In this document: positions 25,334-32,164 of the stretch, one piece after another
Layout of the letters: each line of letters begins with the position of its first letter
Position numbering within the stretch: the first letter of the stretch is position 1
Assembly: GCA_022360905.1 (NCBI GenBank)
Contig: JAKSBX010000223.1
Location: forward strand, 1-32,164
Source of the DNA: Chromatiales bacterium
Lineage (GTDB): Bacteria; Pseudomonadota; Gammaproteobacteria; Chromatiales; Chromatiaceae
Reading direction: 5' to 3'
DNA: 32,164 nucleotides
The notes under the pieces: generated by a model
What the model was told of the DNA's origin: nothing
The model's database searches: none
The model's input: only the letters and a program-made list of their open reading frames with translations
Position numbers and translations under genes: made by a program

Positions 25334-26749
25334 ATGAGATTCACTATCCAGACCAAGCTGTTTTTAAGCCACTTCGCTGCCATTATTTTGGTGTCCGGAA
25401 GTGTCGGCAGCTACTTCTACCATAGTGCCATCGAGAATCTGATGGATGCCCTGCAGTCGCGGCTGAAAAACAGCGCATCCCTGATCAGCAGCAGTTTGCA
25501 GGATGCACATTTGGATCAGATTAGGGAAGAGAAGGATGTGGCGTTGCCCAACTATCAGCACTACGTCAAACAACTTCGGGATTATGTGAAAACCAATCCC
25601 GATATCGCCTTTATCTACGTCATGAGAAAGGTGGATGACAAGGCTGCCTTCGTACTGGATTCTGACATGCAGGATCCGGCTTCACCGGGTGAAATCTATG
25701 AGCCTGATATCGACACCCTGATGGAAGGGTTTCTCCGTCCCTCGGTCGACCAGGAGCTGGCTGAAGACCGTTGGGGGGTGTTTCTATCCGGATACTCTCC
25801 GATAGAGGCGGGTAAGGATGACTATCTGGTCGGTATCGATATGCGAGCGGATGAGGTGAAGAAGAAGTTCGAACAGATTCGACTCGCCGGCTTTTTGTCA
25901 TTGGCTCTGTCTGTGATCCTGGCGATGATATTCAGCAGGCTTTTATCGCAAAATCTGACACGACGTATCAGCCATCTGACCACCCGTTTTGCCAGGATAG
26001 CCCCCGATGATCAGGCTAACGGTAAACAGGCCAATGGTGATGAAATCGATCAGCTGGCGCGCGCTTATGATTTGATGTCACAAAGACTGGAGATCAAACA
26101 GCAACAGATCGAGGCCAATCAGATGGCACTTCGCAACGCCCATGATGATCTGGAGGAGCGGGTCGAGAACCGTACCATGGAGCTGGTGCAAACCAATGAA
26201 AAGCTGCTGAAGGAGATCGCCGAAAGAAAGCATGTCGAACAGATGCTTGAAGAGACTTCGCGAATCGATTATCTAACCAACTCGCTGAACCGCCGTGCCA
26301 TGACCCGGCGTCTGGATCAGGTGGTCTCCCAGACCGAACGGGGATCAGAGAGCTTCTGTATCATCCTGCTGGATGTGGATCACTTCAAGCAGATCAATGA
26401 CAACTACGGCCATGATATCGGCGACCAGGTTTTGAGATACATTGTCAAACAGCTGAAAAGCCGGATTCGTGAAGCGGATGAGCTGGGACGTTGGGGTGGT
26501 GAAGAGTTTATGATTCTCTGCCCGGAAACCCAGCTGGCGGAAGCCAGACTGCTGGCCCAGCGTCTGTGTGATGATCTTTCCGGCAGCCCGATGACGCTGA
26601 TTGATAAACAGCTGGTGGTAACCGCCAGTTTTGGCGTCTCGCTGTATCAACCCGGCGAGGTTTTGGATAATTGTCTGAAACGCACCGACTATGCCTTGTA
26701 CGAGGCTAAGGCGAAAGGGCGTAACTGTGTTGTTGTGGCCGATAGCTGA
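25334..26749 (+). CDS. membrane diguanylate cyclase with periplasmic sensor and HAMP domain
   Basis: The 471-residue protein has an N-terminal membrane helix (about 8-28), a periplasmic sensor loop (about 30-183, with DIAFIYVMRKVDDKAAF and GYSPIEAGKDDYLVGIDM typical of CACHE-like sensors), a second helix (about 185-204), a HAMP domain, a coiled coil (about 245-305) and a GGDEF domain. The active site is GGEEF (388-392) and the product-inhibition site RxxD is READ (379-382), five residues upstream, so catalysis and feedback inhibition both look intact. It would make cyclic di-GMP in response to an extracellular signal. It starts 34 nt after the ATPase on the same strand, without overlap. No partner phosphodiesterase is in the window. 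Confidence 0.93.
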   Translation: MRFTIQTKLFLSHFAAIILVSGSVGSYFYHSAIENLMDALQSRLKNSASLISSSLQDAHLDQIREEKDVALPNYQHYVKQLRDYVKTNPDIAFIYVMRKVDDKAAFVLDSDMQDPASPGEIYEPDIDTLMEGFLRPSVDQELAEDRWGVFLSGYSPIEAGKDDYLVGIDMRADEVKKKFEQIRLAGFLSLALSVILAMIFSRLLSQNLTRRISHLTTRFARIAPDDQANGKQANGDEIDQLARAYDLMSQRLEIKQQQIEANQMALRNAHDDLEERVENRTMELVQTNEKLLKEIAERKHVEQMLEETSRIDYLTNSLNRRAMTRRLDQVVSQTERGSESFCIILLDVDHFKQINDNYGHDIGDQVLRYIVKQLKSRIREADELGRWGGEEFMILCPETQLAEARLLAQRLCDDLSGSPMTLIDKQLVVTASFGVSLYQPGEVLDNCLKRTDYALYEAKAKGRNCVVVADS

Positions 26750-26757
26750 TTACCCAT

Positions 26758-26793
26758 CGGCATCGACTGAATAACTACGCTATTCAGCTGCCG
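26758..26793. other. stem-loop between converging genes
   Basis: CTGAATA (26767-26773) pairs with TATTCAG (26781-26787), extended by CGGCA (26758-26762) with TGCCG (26789-26793) across a small bulge. No strong T-run follows on either strand, so terminator activity is uncertain. It lies between the GGDEF gene and the small membrane protein gene, which converge. Confidence 0.4.
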
Positions 26794-26805
26794 GGTTAAA
26801 AAACC

Positions 26806-27045
26806 TCAGGATTGATCGCTATCCAGACGTTTGGCGATACGCGCCTCCTGCTCCTTGATGCGCTTTCGCAGTGCTGGAAACCTTCTGAGCAGATGCATAA
26901 TCCAGCGCCTTCCGGTAGGGGAGTGACGCATTATGATCGGTGTGCCGATCAACAGTAGCGGCACCCCGATGGGTACCGGCAGCAGGAAGGTGATCAGTCC
27001 ACTCACGATGGATAGTGAGCCGATGGATAAGTAGAGCCATTTCAT
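26806..27045 (-). CDS. small two-helix membrane protein, YbaN/PGPGW-like
   Basis: The 79-residue protein has two hydrophobic helices (about 1-20 and 25-43) joined by LLPVPIGVP, then SPTGRRW and a basic C-terminal tail. The turn and following helix recall the DUF454/PGPGW families of small inner-membrane proteins. The start has only a weak GAAAG ribosome site. It is next to, and divergent from, the DUF815 ATPase gene. Function unknown. Confidence 0.6.
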   Translation of the reverse strand: MKWLYLSIGSLSIVSGLITFLLPVPIGVPLLLIGTPIIMRHSPTGRRWIMHLLRRFPALRKRIKEQEARIAKRLDSDQS

Positions 27046-27231
27046 GATCTTTCAAGCGGGTTGGTGAAACCTCTCTACCTTTCACAAATGTTACGGCTGG
27101 AGTTGAATTCTAACCTGTGGAATGTGAAGCTTTGATGAAGACTTCGACCAGTGGTCTGTCCCACCGATCGCTGGAGAACTCTGTAAGTGGTATCGGTAAT
27201 TAACCCTTGCACAATTTAAGGTGACTGAATC

Positions 27232-28005
27232 ATGTCGATTGACTGGCAGAAGATCAATGCCGCTGTGTGGCGTCCGCGCAAGGGCTACCTGCGGGGGATT
27301 GAGCGCATCGATCCGATCGAGCTCTCCCAGCTGGTTGGTATCGAAGAACAGAAACGCCAGTTGATTGGAAATACCGAGCGGTTTCTCAACGCTGCCGGGG
27401 CCAACAACGCTTTGCTCTGGGGAGCTCGTGGTACCGGCAAATCCTCGCTGATCAAAGCGTTGTTGAACAACTATTGGCGCCAGGGTTTGAGACTGATTCA
27501 AGTGGATCGAAACGATTTGGTGGAGCTGCCGGAGATTGTCGATGAGATCCGAGATCTGCCGCAAAAGTTCATTGTGTTTTGTGACGACATGACATTCGAG
27601 CAGGGCGAAGCCTCATATCGGGCGTTAAAGAGCGTGTTGGATGGGTCGATTGAAGCGCCCCCGGAAAATGTGCTGATCTATGCGACCTCCAACCGTCGCC
27701 ATCTATTGCCGGAATCGATGCAGGATAACCAGGATGCGGTGCTGGTGGGGCGGGATCTTCACCTGGGCGATACCGTGGAGGAGAAGCTGGCACTCTCTGA
27801 TCGGTTCGGATTATGGCTCTCTTTCTATCCGGTTAACTGGGAGGGTTATCTGGCCATTATCGATCACTATTTTCAGGATTTTTCCGGCGATCGCGACAGG
27901 CTCCACGAAGCCGCCAAACATTTTGCCATGGCGAGAGGGGGATCGAAGAGTGGCAGAGCCGCTTTGCAGTTTTACAAAGCCTACCTAGGTAGTGAAGAGT
28001 TGTAA
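27232..28005 (+). CDS. DUF815 family P-loop ATPase
   Basis: The 257-residue protein begins with a short N-terminal part and VGIEEQKRQLIGNTERFL, then Walker A GARGTGKS (64-71) and Walker B FIVFCDDMTFE (about 113-123), followed by LKSVLDGSIEAPPENVLIYATSNRRHLLPE, which is the AAA+ sensor-type region of the DUF815 family. The length is normal. AAGGTGA precedes the ATG. Its cellular role is not established to my knowledge. It converges with dsbB with only 19 nt between stops. Confidence 0.88.
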   Translation: MSIDWQKINAAVWRPRKGYLRGIERIDPIELSQLVGIEEQKRQLIGNTERFLNAAGANNALLWGARGTGKSSLIKALLNNYWRQGLRLIQVDRNDLVELPEIVDEIRDLPQKFIVFCDDMTFEQGEASYRALKSVLDGSIEAPPENVLIYATSNRRHLLPESMQDNQDAVLVGRDLHLGDTVEEKLALSDRFGLWLSFYPVNWEGYLAIIDHYFQDFSGDRDRLHEAAKHFAMARGGSKSGRAALQFYKAYLGSEEL

Positions 28006-28024
28006 GATTATTGAAAAAACAGTG

Positions 28025-28534
28025 TCAGCGGGTGATTTTGGCACGTATGTCCATATAGATAAAAAGCGAGAGTAACAGCAGATAGCCAAGCATGATGACG
28101 ATCATCCACTGCGGCATGCTAAGGCCGATGAATTGCCACTGCGTGTCATCGCAGAAACCCGAAGGCTGAAAGATCGCGGGAAACCACTCGTCGAGTTTCA
28201 GCCAGGCCGGGAATTTGGCATTCACGTCACAGCTCATGGATGGTGGAATGATACCCAGCTGAAGTCCTGACTGTTTCATGGCCAGATAGAGACCCCAGAG
28301 TGCCCCCGCACTCCAGATGAGGTAGCTGAACCAGCGAATGATTGAAAGATGGGGGGCGATGGCGCCGGTCAGAAAAGCGACAAAGAGTATTCCTACAGCA
28401 ACTCGCTGATAGATGCACAACACGCAGGGTTCCAGCAACATGACATGCTGAAAATAGAGTGCCGCAAGTTCCAAGGTCAGCGTTGTTGCCGCCAGGATAA
28501 GCCAGCTATGGGTGCGATGGTGAGTCATAACCAT
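28025..28534 (-). CDS. dsbB: disulfide bond formation protein B
   Basis: The 169-residue protein has four membrane helices and the four DsbB cysteines: Cys37/Cys40 in EPCVLC, Cys102 in MSCDV and Cys128 in GFCDD. The segment LALYFQHVMLLEPCVLC-like, followed by IYQR, matches E. coli DsbB closely. It reoxidises periplasmic DsbA and passes electrons to quinone. The frame runs on to 28606, but alignment with E. coli places the start near 28534 or 28528; neither has a strong ribosome site. Its converging neighbour is the DUF815 gene. Confidence 0.93.
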   Translation of the reverse strand: MVMTHHRTHSWLILAATTLTLELAALYFQHVMLLEPCVLCIYQRVAVGILFVAFLTGAIAPHLSIIRWFSYLIWSAGALWGLYLAMKQSGLQLGIIPPSMSCDVNAKFPAWLKLDEWFPAIFQPSGFCDDTQWQFIGLSMPQWMIVIMLGYLLLLSLFIYMDIRAKITR

Positions 28535-28846
28535 TTCTGATTTGTGAAAAGCCTCAGTGGTTGAGTATTCTATATTTGGTGAATCTGATCTGTTAATTTT
28601 TGTCATTAGATGCGGCAGTTAGTTTGGGCCTGTTAACCCCAGCAGGATAGCAATGGCAACTTTTTAAACGCTTCGCTGTCATTTGTCACAAATTTCTCGC
28701 CATTGTTCCATAACAATGCTTTATGGAGTATGGCTTTAGGATTACTTGCCGATAAAGCGACCGCCAAACAGCTCGGGAAGCTTTGATCAATCTGTCATTT
28801 AGCCATTCGTCGGGATGACAATAGTGAACCAACCACCGGTTACTTA

Positions 28847-28873
28847 GGGTCTGTAAACAGGCCCTGGTTTTTT
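28847..28873 (+). terminator. terminator-like hairpin directly before the TIGR00266 gene
   Basis: GGGTCTGT (28847-28854) pairs with ACAGGCCC (28857-28864), with a short apical loop and one G-T pair, then TGG and six T residues to 28873. The ribosome site AAGGAG of the next gene follows after 7 nt. No plus-strand gene ends nearby, so it may be an attenuator rather than a plain terminator. In the rest of 28535-28846 I see no gene; an 18-codon ORF at 28730-28786 has poorly spaced start signals. Confidence 0.6.
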
Positions 28874-28894
28874 AATTATAAAGGAGCTTTGACA

Positions 28895-29683
28895 ATGCGC
28901 TGTCACGAAGTTGACTATGAGATTTTGGGTTCGGAGATGCAACTGGTTGAGGTGGAACTCGATCCGGGAGAGACGGTCATTGCCGAGGCAGGCGCGATGA
29001 CCTATCTGGAAGAGGGTATCGATTTCGAGACGAAGATGGGTGATGGCTCCAACCCGGATGAGGGTTTGATGGGCAAGTTGTTTTCCGCCGGTAAGCGGGT
29101 GTTCACCGGGGAGTCCATATTCACAACCCACTTTACCAATCGTGGGTCGGGCAAACAGCGGGTGGCTTTTTCGGCTCCCTATCCGGGCAATATCGTCCCT
29201 TTGGATATGGCAACACTGGGTGAGAAGGTGACCTGTCAAAAAGATGCTTTTCTCTGTGCCGCACTAGGTACCAAGGTGGATATTGCTTTCAACCGGCGCA
29301 TTGGTACAGGCTTGTTTGGCGGTGAGGGTTTTATCCTGCAGGCCCTGGAAGGCGATGGCATGGCGTTTATACAAGCCGGCGGGACCATTGTGGAAAAGCA
29401 ACTCAATGGAGAGACCTTGCGGGTGGATACCGGTTGTCTGGTGGGGTTTACCAATGGCATCGACTATGACATACAGCGTGCCGGTAATCTAAAGTCGATG
29501 GTATTCGGTGGCGAAGGGCTGTTTCTTGCAACCCTGAAAGGGCACGGCAAAGTCTGGCTGCAGAGTCTGCCGTTCTCCCGCATGGCGGATCGAATATTGG
29601 CCAATGCACCTTCTGCCGGAGGTTCAGACAAGGGTGAAGGATCCGTGCTTGGTGGGATCGGCCGGGTTTTTGATGGTAATTGA
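28895..29683 (+). CDS. TIGR00266/AIM24 family protein
   Basis: The 262-residue protein is rich in beta structure and glycine. Family features are [21 protein letters not shown] near the start, [19 protein letters not shown] and [18 protein letters not shown] in the middle, and [26 protein letters not shown] near the end, matching the AIM24 beta-roll fold. AAGGAG is 8 nt before the ATG at 28895. The molecular role is not known; it is predicted to be cytoplasmic. It is monocistronic, preceded by the hairpin at 28847 and followed by the REP-like repeat. Confidence 0.88.
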   Translation: MRCHEVDYEILGSEMQLVEVELDPGETVIAEAGAMTYLEEGIDFETKMGDGSNPDEGLMGKLFSAGKRVFTGESIFTTHFTNRGSGKQRVAFSAPYPGNIVPLDMATLGEKVTCQKDAFLCAALGTKVDIAFNRRIGTGLFGGEGFILQALEGDGMAFIQAGGTIVEKQLNGETLRVDTGCLVGFTNGIDYDIQRAGNLKSMVFGGEGLFLATLKGHGKVWLQSLPFSRMADRILANAPSAGGSDKGEGSVLGGIGRVFDGN

Positions 29684-29803
29684 GTCACCAATCCGGCTCT
29701 TTAAGCTAAGTCCGTGACTTTAAGAAGGCGTAGCGCAAGCTATTAGTTCTCCTGTGGTTCAAATAAGCCCACCTTGCCTGGGTGTGGTTTAGCTTAATCA
29801 AAG

Positions 29804-29937
29804 TTTCTGGTGGGGCATGGCCCCACCCTACACTGTGAGTTAAACGGTAGGGTGGGGCCCAGCCCCACCGAATGCTCAACCAGCACCACCAGGTCAGAGT
29901 TTTCAGAGCTTAGGATAGGATTCTGCCCCACCAAATG
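29804..29937. repeat. REP/BIME-like inverted repeat, second copy with an extra half unit
   Basis: Arms 29804-29831 and 29847-29873 repeat the arms of the element at 1467-1537 with a few differences: the right arm has CCCAGCCCC where the other has CCATGCCCC. A further half unit, CTGCCCCACCAAATGC, is at 29923-29938, next to the cobO stop. It fills the gap between the TIGR00266 gene and cobO. Confidence 0.8.
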
Positions 29938-29940
29938 CCG

Positions 29941-30477
29941 CTAAAACTCGATCCCCTGTTCCGCTTTGATACCTTGCTCGAAAGCGTGTTTGACCAGCTC
30001 CATTCGCGTCACTGTGTCGGCCACTTCGATGAGCTCATCCGGTGCTTGCCGACCGGTCAGCACCAGGTGCATCCAGGGTGGTTTTGACTGCTTAATGAAA
30101 TCGGCAATCTCTTCACCACTGAGCCAGCCATAACTGCAGCAGTAGTTGATCTCATCCAGGACCACCAGGTCATAGGCTTCAGAGAGAATTTTCTGTTGGC
30201 AGAATGACCAGATCTCGCGGCTCGTCTGCCGGTCCTGCTGCGGGTTGTTGGTATCCCAGGTAAAGCCGTCTCCCAGGGCGTGCCATTCGATATTGTCAAA
30301 ACGGGATGCAGCCTGTTGTTCCCCGGTTTTCCACTTGCCCTTGATGAACTGAATCACCAATACCTTCATGCCCCAGCCGGCAGCGCGAAACACCATGCCG
30401 AATGCACTGGACGATTTGCCTTTGCCGTCACCGGTGTGAATTAGGGTCAGGCCGTTGCGTTTTTGTCGCTGTTTCAT
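29941..30477 (-). CDS. cobO: corrinoid adenosyltransferase (CobO/BtuR type)
   Basis: With the ATG at 30477 the protein has 178 residues. It contains the P-loop variant TGDGKGKSSSAFG (15-27), VLVIQFIKGKW, GFTWDT, YDLVVLDEINY and VLTGRQAPDELIEVADTVTRM, then VKHAFEQGIKAEQGIEF, a close match to the C-terminus of BtuR/CobO. It transfers the adenosyl group of ATP to cob(I)alamin or cobyrinic acid diamide. A TTG at 30549 would add 24 residues and resembles the longer N-terminus of relatives, but it has no ribosome site and lies inside the Fur-like box, so I prefer 30477. It is divergent from the iron importer. Confidence 0.9.
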   Translation of the reverse strand: MKQRQKRNGLTLIHTGDGKGKSSSAFGMVFRAAGWGMKVLVIQFIKGKWKTGEQQAASRFDNIEWHALGDGFTWDTNNPQQDRQTSREIWSFCQQKILSEAYDLVVLDEINYCCSYGWLSGEEIADFIKQSKPPWMHLVLTGRQAPDELIEVADTVTRMELVKHAFEQGIKAEQGIEF

Positions 30478-30548
30478 GCTTTTCTGTCGATCCTCGGCAG
30501 GCTCTGCCGCTGGTGCCTTTGTTGGAAGGTTTGACGGTTGCGAATTCA

Positions 30549-30567
30549 AATGAAAATCGTTATCATT
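30549..30567. promoter_or_regulatory. Fur-box-like operator
   Basis: AATGAAAATCGTTATCATT agrees at 17 of 19 positions with the classical Fur site form AATGATAATCATTATCATT. It lies 42 nt before the GTG of the iron-binding protein and 72 nt before the cobO ATG, so iron-loaded Fur could repress either or both. I could not define the -10 and -35 boxes clearly. Confidence 0.7.
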
Positions 30568-30608
30568 TGCAGAAATTATCCAAATCTGCTCCCAAAGGAG
30601 ACATCAAA

Positions 30609-31631
30609 GTGTCAATTTTTTCCAAACTCATTCTTGCTCCCGTCATACTGAGTCTGTTGCTACCGGTGGTAGCCAGCGCCGATGAGGTGAACCTCTACTC
30701 TGCACGTAAAGAGAAACTTATCAAACCACTATTGGACAGGTTTACTCAAGAGACAGGCATTGAAGTCAATCTGGTGACCGGTAAGGCGGATGCTCTGCTG
30801 CAGCGACTACAGAGTGAAGGACGCAATACCCCGGCCGATCTGCTGATCACCACCGACGCGGGTCGTTTGCATCGGGCCAAAGCCGCCGGGGTGACTCAGG
30901 CCGTTGAGTCTGAGCTGCTGAACAAAGTCGTACCCAGTAACTATCGGGATCCACAGGGCCACTGGTTCGGTCTCTCCTTGCGTGCTAGACCCATACTGTA
31001 TGTCAAAGGCAAGGTGGACCCAGCCACGCTCTCCTCCTATGAGGCACTCACCGATCCCCAGTGGCAGGGCCGGATCTGCATCCGTTCCTCCGGAAATATC
31101 TATAACCAATCTCTGGTGGCCTCGATGATCGAAGCAAACGGTCTTGAAGCGACCGAGGCCTGGGCCAACTCATTCGTCAAACAGTTTGCCCGTCCCCCCA
31201 AGGGTGGTGACCGGGATCAGATCAAGGCCGCCGCTGCCGGCCTCTGTGATATCGCCGTAGCCAACACCTACTACCTGGCCGGTATGTTGAAATCCAAGGA
31301 TCAAGGTCAACGTCAGGCGGCTGAGAAGATGGGCGTGTTCTGGCCCAACCAGGCCGACCGTGGAGCCCATGTGAATATCAGTGGCGCGGCCCTGATCAAA
31401 ACCGCCAAACACAAACAGGCAGCGATTAAGCTGCTCGAGTTTCTGGTCGGTGAATCCGCCCAGGCCTGGTATGCGGAGACCAACGGAGAGTATCCGATTC
31501 GGGGTGACGTGGCCGCGGGAGAGACACTGCAGGCCTGGGGTAAATTCACCATGGATGGCATCAACCTGAGCCGCCTGGGTGAGCTCAATCCTGAAGCGCT
31601 CAAATTGATGGATCGCGCAGGCTGGAAATAA
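30609..31631 (+). CDS. iron(III) ABC transporter substrate-binding protein (FbpA/FutA type)
   Basis: The 340-residue protein starts at GTG 30609; AAAGGAG lies 8 nt upstream and the hydrophobic signal peptide with VASA cleavage near residue 24 follows. The frame extends upstream to 30402, but that part overlaps cobO and the Fur-like box. Mature parts: DEVNLYSARKEKLIKPLLDRF, then the iron-ligand candidates Tyr30, Tyr165 (IYNQSL) and the Tyr221-Tyr222 pair in ANTYYLAGM, characteristic of ferric-binding proteins, and GAHVNISGAALIK near the end. It should bind Fe(III) in the periplasm and hand it to the permease. It is upstream of a Fur-type site and the permease gene. Confidence 0.92.
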   Translation: MSIFSKLILAPVILSLLLPVVASADEVNLYSARKEKLIKPLLDRFTQETGIEVNLVTGKADALLQRLQSEGRNTPADLLITTDAGRLHRAKAAGVTQAVESELLNKVVPSNYRDPQGHWFGLSLRARPILYVKGKVDPATLSSYEALTDPQWQGRICIRSSGNIYNQSLVASMIEANGLEATEAWANSFVKQFARPPKGGDRDQIKAAAAGLCDIAVANTYYLAGMLKSKDQGQRQAAEKMGVFWPNQADRGAHVNISGAALIKTAKHKQAAIKLLEFLVGESAQAWYAETNGEYPIRGDVAAGETLQAWGKFTMDGINLSRLGELNPEALKLMDRAGWK

Positions 31632-31706
31632 CTGGCATGATTAGCCAATCTTTTTCTGGGTTGTTGCGGGGTATGTAGTTGGTAACTGATCAGATCTATA
31701 GGGTGT

Positions 31707-31736
31707 CACCGGTCTGCTTGAGTGGCTGTACCGGTG
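31707..31736. other. stem-loop between the binding-protein and permease genes
   Basis: CACCGGT (31707-31713) and ACCGGTG (31730-31736) are perfect 7-bp inverted repeats with a 16-nt loop and no T-run. Such stems between a binding-protein gene and its permease often protect the upstream mRNA and lower permease expression; that role is inferred. Confidence 0.35.
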
Positions 31737-31766
31737 TGCATCCTAAGATTGTTGAGGCAGATCGTC

Positions 31767-32164
31767 ATGCAGCTTGTCTCTGACAAGCGGCTGCTGCCAC
31801 GCCTGCCGTTCCATACCAATGGCTGGAGTATGGGCGTGATCGGCATCGCTCTGTTGCTGGCGGTGCCGGTGTTGGTTGTGCTCGGCTATCTGTTGGAACC
31901 GGCGGGTGAGGTTTGGGAGCATCTGGCTGCCACGGTGCTTCAGGACTATGTGATCAACTCCCTGCTGTTGATGGTTGGGGTTGCAATCGGTGTGTTGCTG
32001 CTGGGTGTCAGTACCGCCTGGCTCACCAGTATGTGCCAGTTTCCCGGACGCTGGCTGTTCGAGTGGGCACTGCTGCTGCCCATGGCCATACCCGCCTACA
32101 TCATCGCTTATACCTATACCGGGCTGTTCGATTTCGCCGGCCCGGTACAGACCCTGCTCAGAGA
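31767..32164 (+). CDS. iron(III) ABC transporter permease (FbpB/FutB type), 3' end cut by window
   Basis: GAGG lies 9 nt before the ATG at 31767; 132 codons are present before the edge. The sequence has a first helix (about 20-42, MGVIGIALLLAVPVLVVLGYL), a second (about 63-87, NSLLLMVGVAIGVLLLGV) and the periplasmic part MCQFPGRWLFEWALLLPMAIPAYIIAYTYTGLFD, which matches the N-terminal region of FbpB/SfuB iron permeases. These are double-length permeases of about 500-560 residues, so most of the gene is outside. It is the likely partner of the preceding binding protein. Confidence 0.88.
   Translation, partial: MQLVSDKRLLPRLPFHTNGWSMGVIGIALLLAVPVLVVLGYLLEPAGEVWEHLAATVLQDYVINSLLLMVGVAIGVLLLGVSTAWLTSMCQFPGRWLFEWALLLPMAIPAYIIAYTYTGLFDFAGPVQTLLR

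Noticed and set aside
28730-28786. 18-codon possible leader peptide before the hairpin at 28847
   Set aside because: The GGAG is only about 1 nt from the ATG, and the peptide has no run of one amino acid as in known attenuators.
30402-30608. Upstream extension of the iron-binding protein
   Set aside because: It would run through the Fur-like box and the cobO coding region; the GTG with AAAGGAG and signal peptide is at 30609.

Overview
The window looks like a chromosomal segment of a free-living or facultatively symbiotic gammaproteobacterium of moderate-to-high GC. The core order tRNA-Leu, tig, clpP, clpX, lon, hupB, tRNA-Val, tRNA-Asp, ppiD, fabI (opposite strand), then an oligopeptide-type ABC transporter, is a conserved gammaproteobacterial arrangement; from memory it most resembles Pseudomonas and Chromatiales-type genomes. 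The CobO-type adenosyltransferase, BASS transporter, TIGR00266 protein and abundant short palindromic repeats fit an environmental, possibly sulfur-oxidizing, member. That last point is inference; no sulfur-oxidation gene is visible.

Layout. 1-1127 (minus): a lipoprotein followed by an NlpC/P60-like cysteine hydrolase cut by the window edge. 1467-1537: a perfect REP-like inverted repeat. 1581-3515: an AraC-family regulator divergent from an NmrA-like NAD(P)-binding protein. 3661-5351: a BASS-type symporter converging on a SnoaL-like/acyl-CoA thioesterase pair. 5491-5610: first copy of a CGCAAAT-rich repeat. 5659-8644: a polytopic membrane protein and parC. 8923-17849: the protein quality-control block, with tRNA-Leu(UAG) ahead of tig-clpP-clpX-lon, then hupB with tRNA-Val(UAC) and tRNA-Asp(GUC) closely downstream, a strong terminator and ppiD. 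17868-18051: second CGCAAAT-rich element. 18120-18896 (minus): fabI. 19243-25299: a tightly coupled four-gene peptide-type ABC importer with a membrane-anchored binding protein and two permeases carrying unusual inserts. 25334-26749: a membrane diguanylate cyclase. 26806-28534: a small membrane protein, a DUF815 ATPase and DsbB. 28895-29683: a TIGR00266/AIM24 protein behind a terminator-like hairpin. 29804-29937: second REP-like element. 29941-32164: cobO divergent from an iron(III) ABC importer (binding protein plus truncated permease), with a Fur-box-like site between them.

How the genes work together. Trigger factor, ClpXP, Lon, PpiD and DsbB cover nascent-chain folding, ATP-dependent proteolysis, periplasmic folding and disulfide formation. 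A sigma-32-like promoter precedes lon and a good sigma-70 promoter precedes hupB. The four-gene transporter is translationally coupled (an 8-nt and a 1-nt overlap) and carries two permease inserts that the standard family does not have. The 3' iron importer is probably repressed by Fur.

I do not see a CRISPR array, prophage, complete transposon or textbook defence island. The least conventional items are the two repeat families, the coupled permease inserts, the possible hydrolase/lipoprotein pair at the left edge, and the hairpin placed directly before a ribosome binding site at 28847-28873.
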